NCBI GenBank assembly: GCA_011799875.1
Contig: CM022301.1
Location: 9,071,570 to 9,135,569 of the forward strand
Length of the DNA stretch: 64,000 nucleotides
Direction: 5' to 3'
Source of the DNA: Thinopyrum elongatum
Taxonomy: Eukaryota > Streptophyta > Magnoliopsida > Poales > Poaceae
Positions 60,531-64,000 of this stretch are shown here, piece by piece (the first letter of the stretch is position 1; every line of letters starts with the position of its first letter). The notes below the pieces were generated by a model. The model was not told where the DNA came from. It made no database searches and saw only the letters and a list, made by a program, of their open reading frames with translations. A program made the translations under genes and the position numbers.

Positions 60531-60552
60531 AGTTATGCTAAGCTTGAGAGGA

Positions 60553-61124
60553 TGCGGGTGGGGTCCACCTTCCCCAACAGAAGAAGACGCACCAATCAAT
60601 ATAAGGAGTCCTAGTTTGTTATAGCGATCAAGGCTGCTGGATACTTTATTAGTTAAATTTTTTATTAGTTTAAATAGGAGAGAGAGAGTCCGTTTCAATC
60701 TAGAGGTTTTTTTTTTGAGGGGTTGTTTCAATCTAGAGTTGTTAGGTCGGTTTTGTTATTTGTGCGTTGCTTATAAAAAGGGCTGGCTACGGCCATTGTA
60801 CGCAGGTTATTTTTTATGAATAGACACGATGTCTTTTTAGGGTAAATATCAGTATCGAGTTTTGGGGGAAGCTGTCTAAAAATCCCTAAGTTTTGGAGGA
60901 AGCTTTAGAAAACCTCTGTGTTGCGATTTCTGCGTGAAAATTGTTTTGCGCGTGAGTACCATCGTTAAGATTGGTTTTCTCGTGCTGGACCGTAGGGTTC
61001 AATCCCTCTATTTCGTGTACATCGTGTGCGCGGGCGAGAGGTTGCTGCTATTGGTGGTGAAGTGTCGTGAAAGATCGGACCGCAACAGCAGATCGGATCT
61101 TGCCACGAGGTTCGGTCTACATCA
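60553..61124 (+). repeat. Gypsy LTR (single copy in window)
   Basis: About 572 bp from TGCGGGTGGGG to CTACATCA (TG...CA). Preceded by a polypurine-like AAGCTTGAGAGGA and followed by a Met-type primer-binding site. Contains TATAAAAA at 60772-60779. Ends are inferred from these neighbours, as no second copy is in the window. Confidence 0.5.
60772..60779 (+). promoter_or_regulatory. TATA box in gypsy LTR
   Basis: TATAAAAA followed by GGGCTGGC, about 350 bp upstream of the primer-binding site, consistent with an LTR promoter reading right. Confidence 0.5.
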
Positions 61125-61126
61125 GG

Positions 61127-61139
61127 TGGTATTCAGAGC
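61127..61139 (+). promoter_or_regulatory. Primer-binding site of gypsy element
   Basis: TGGTATTCAGAGC, a Met-tRNA primer site with one extra T, 2 bp after the LTR end. Confidence 0.6.
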
Positions 61140-61465
61140 AAAGGTTGTTCACGACACACTATTTTTCTTCGAGTTACTATTGAAATTTTTTATGATGAGA
61201 AAAGATTGTTGCTCGCAAATGATGATGACAGTGGAGAAGGATCCATTGCGTGCCTTGCCGTGGTACCAATGCTTTACACGTGTGCGTGTAGGGCCGGCGA
61301 GTTGTGGGACCTTGATGAATTGCTATTCTGGGATGAACTTAGTGAGTCAGACTATGGTTGATGCTTTGAACCTACCGTTGATTGAACATCCAGAACCGTA
61401 CGAGCTTTGGTAGAAGGACAAGTTTGTCAAGATCATGCATCGCGTTGAGGTACGGTTCAGTCTAT
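61140..61465 (+). pseudogene. Gypsy leader joined to a protease fragment
   Basis: After a short leader, the plus-strand frame gives MNLVSQTMVDALNLPLIEH PEPYEL (about 61330-61410). This corresponds to the region just after the active-site DG(S/T) of gypsy-type proteases. A stop follows EPYELW, and the similarity continues to VEVRFSL at about 61460. Gag is missing, so a deletion probably removed it. The active-site residues themselves are not intact. The CACTA element interrupts the sequence at 61466. Confidence 0.6.
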
Positions 61466-62196
61466 CACTACCGGAATCGCCCCTAATCCCGACAGCCTGG
61501 GATATGCCGACGGCCCCCGTCGGCATAGACGGAGGTATGCCGACGGCCTAGATGAAGCCGTCGGTGCAAAAAGCGGTCGGCGTACCTAGAGATATGCCTA
61601 CGGTGGCCGTCGGCGTAGCTAGGCCATCGGCATATCGTGATATATGCCTACAGTGGCCGTCGGCATAGCAGGGCCGTCGGCATAGATGTGGGCCTGGTGA
61701 GCCTTCGGCTGATGGGAGTTTGACGCCGTCATATCTATGCCGACGGCCCTGACGGTGGCCGTCGGCATTAGCTATGCCGACGGCAAGGCCGTCAGCGTAG
61801 GTGTGGTCCACATCACCAATCCGCGACACGTGCCACGTCATTGATCCGAGGCGTGTCGGCTGGTCGATCCGTGGGCACACCTATGCCGACGGCTAGCTTT
61901 GTTTTATCTGTTTTTTTACTTATTTTTGTATTTTAGTTTTTTCCTAAATTATAATTTGATTAACTTAAATGTGCCTTATCTAAACATAAACATGCATAAT
62001 AAATTATATACAGATTTGTGTAGATTTTTTCATAGATTATGAAAATGTAGTTTGTATTTGTTTTCGAGTATGTTAGTAATGTGACCACATGTTCTTTTGC
62101 ATATAGGTTCCTATACTTTATTAAAATCACAAACAATTGATAATTACAATTAGTTTGACAAGTTCTGTATGTTTTTTATAAGAATCTTGAAAGTGC
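61466..62196. mobile_element. CACTA transposon, one end
   Basis: Begins CACTACCGGAATCGCCCC. The next 430 bp contain more than ten direct and inverted copies of TATGCCGACGGC/GCCGTCGGCATA, the subterminal-repeat structure typical of CACTA (En/Spm) elements, where transposase binds. From about 61900 the DNA is AT-rich. The other end (…TAGTG) is not in the window, so the full extent is unknown, and the satellite array to the right may belong to it. Confidence 0.8.
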
Positions 62197-64000
62197 TAGA
62201 TCCGCCGGTCAACTATGCCAGGGTTAGACGGGACGGTGTACTTGGGGGGGGGGGGGGGGGGGGGGGTAGCCATGCCGCCAGGTCTTGCGCTGGGCCCTCT
62301 TACATGTCTGGAAGCGTGGTGGCAGGTGCAAGCACCCGGCACGCGGCTCCGGGGTGTGACCCCCCTCACGGACGTCGCTGCCGCCGTAGCACGGAGGGGG
62401 GAAACGGCCACATCGGGCAGACATGGAGGGAATCTTGCGGTGGGTTTGGCCCGGACCGTGTTCGGGGGTATAGCTATGGGCTGGCCTATGACAACCAGGT
62501 GAAAAGGTCCATCGGTCAAACCCCGTCCGGCGAAAGTCAAAGACGTAGATCCACCGGTCAACTATGCCAGGGTTGGAATGGAAGATGTACTTGAGGGAGG
62601 GGGGGTAGCTATGCCACCAGGTCTTGCGCTGGGCCCTCTTACACGTCTGGAAGCGTGGTGGCAGGTGCAAGCACCTGGCACGCGGCTCCGTAGTGTGACC
62701 CCCCTCACGGATGTCGCTGCCGCCGTCGGACGGAAGAGAGAAACGGCCACGTCGGGCAGACACGGAGGGAATCTTGCGATGGGTTGGGGCTGGACCTTGA
62801 TCGGAAGTGTGCCTATGGGCTGGACTATCACAACCAGGTGAAAAGATCCATCGGTCAAACCCCGTCTGGCGAAAGTCAAAGGCCTAGATCCACCGGTCAA
62901 CTATGCCACGGTTAGATGGGACGGTGTACTTGGGAGGGGGGGGGGTAGCTATGCCGCCAGGTGTTGCGCTGGGCCCTCTTACACATTTGGAAGCGTGGTG
63001 GTAGGTGCAAGCACCCGGCACGCGACTCCGGGGTGTGACCCCCCTCACGGACGTCGTTGCCGCCGTCTCACGGAGGGGGGAAACGGCCACGTCGGGTAGA
63101 CACGGAGGGAATCTTCCATTGGGTTGGGCCGGGACCTTGATCGGAAGTGTGCCAATGGGCTGGACTATCACAACCAGGTGAAAAGATCCATCGGTCAAAC
63201 CCCGTCCGGCGAAAGTCAAAGGCTTAGATCCGCCGGTCAACTCTGCCACGGTTAGACGGGACGGTGTAATTGGGGGGTAGCTATGACTACAGGTCTTGCG
63301 CTGGGACCTCTTACATGTCTGGAAGCATGGTGGCAGGCGCAAGTACCCGGCACGCGGCTCCGGGGTGTGACCCCCCTCACAGATGTCACTGCTGTCGTCT
63401 CACGAAGGGGAAAATGGCCACGTCAGGCCGACACGGAAGGAATCTTGCGGTGGGTTGGGCCCGGACCGTGTTCGAGGGAGTAGCTATGGGCTGGCCTATC
63501 ACAACCAGGTGAAAAGGTCCATCGGTCAAAATCGCCCGGCTAAAGTCAAAGGCGTAGATCCGGTGGTCGACTGTCTCAGGGTTAGACGGGACGGGGTAAT
63601 TGGGGGCTAGCTATGCCGCCAGGTCTTGCGCTGGGCCCTCTTACACGTCTAGAAGCGTGGTGGCAGGTGCAAGCACCCGGCACATGGCTCCGGGGTGTGA
63701 CCCCCCTCACGGACGTCGTTGCCGCTGTCGCACGGAGGGGGAAACGGCCATGTCGGGCAGACATGGAGGGAATCTTGCGGTGGTTTTGGCCCGGACCTTG
63801 ATCGGAAGTGTGCCTATGGGCTGGACTATCACAACCAGGTGAAAAGATCCATCGGTCAAACCCCGTCCGGCGAAAGTCAAAGGCCTAGATCCGCCGGTCA
63901 ATTGTGCCACGGTTAGACTGGACGGTGTACTTGGGGGCTAGCTATGCCACCAGGTCTTGCGCTGGGCCCTCTTACATGTCTAGAAGCGTGGTGGCAGGTG
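62197..64000. repeat. Tandem satellite, about 335-bp monomer
   Basis: Head-to-tail monomers start with TAGATCC at 62197, 62546, 62885, 63225, 63555 and 63886 (lengths 349, 339, 340, 330 and 331 bp; the last is cut by the window end). Each contains a G-rich run, then GGTCTTGCGCTGGG(C/A)CCTCT, GGGGTGTGACCCCCCTCAC and a TCAAAGTC-type end. Near their 3' ends the monomers fall into two types (see findings). GC-rich composition opens many overlapping frames on both strands, none convincing as genes. Confidence 0.92.

Noticed and set aside
62224..62763. 179-codon and other frames in the satellite
   Set aside because: Frames span monomer boundaries and differ between monomers; satellite DNA.
62197..64000. 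CRISPR-like repeat array
   Set aside because: Repeats are about 335 bp with no short unique spacers; a plant satellite.

Overview
The window looks like intergenic and genic DNA from a Triticeae grass (wheat, Aegilops, barley or a relative). I infer this from the repeats: a Sabrina-like Athila-type gypsy element, a BARE/Angela-like copia element, very long-LTR gypsy elements of the Tekay type, a Stowaway MITE, a CACTA element and a tRNA-derived SINE. All family names come from recalled features of these families, not from a search. Nothing bacterial, organellar or viral is visible.

Region 1 (1-45092) is almost entirely nested LTR retrotransposons. The oldest layer is an LTR element whose 5' LTR lies at 12415-13201 and whose interior runs left out of the window. 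A gypsy element with 4.2-kb LTRs (146-11717, minus strand, target duplication GGGGA) sits in that interior. A Sabrina-like element (13279-45087, minus, target duplication CTCCA) landed beside it. A second long-LTR gypsy element (17470-42106, minus) lies inside Sabrina. Inside that one is a copia array LTR-interior-LTR-interior-LTR (20414-37113, plus, target duplication TTTGC). The only long reading frames with recognisable function are a gag-protease frame with an internal pol deletion (4398-6116) and a Sabrina-type ORF of unknown function (42568-43437).

Region 2 (45093-49738) holds a probable non-LTR element, a partial copia element with one LTR and a decayed gag, and the 3' flank of the gene that follows.

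Region 3 (49739-59200) contains the one convincing host gene: a Ninja-family / ABI-five-binding protein (AFP-like) gene on the minus strand. It has two recognisable exons, 58503-58236 (EAR motif) and 50112-49739 (basic NLS block and C-terminal domain), joined in phase across an intron of about 8.1 kb. The intron contains a degenerate tandem-repeat array, a SINE with a 16-bp target duplication, a Mutator-like element with a 9-bp target duplication and two MITEs.

Region 4 (59200-64000) has unassigned DNA, a gypsy LTR with a protease fragment, a CACTA element inserted in that protease, and a tandem satellite of about 335 bp running out of the window.

I did not find a convincing new multi-gene system. 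The points most worth checking are the in-frame gag-protease/integrase-tail fusion, the patchy divergence between the two LTRs of that element, the tandem copia array, and the repeat-loaded intron of the AFP-like gene.
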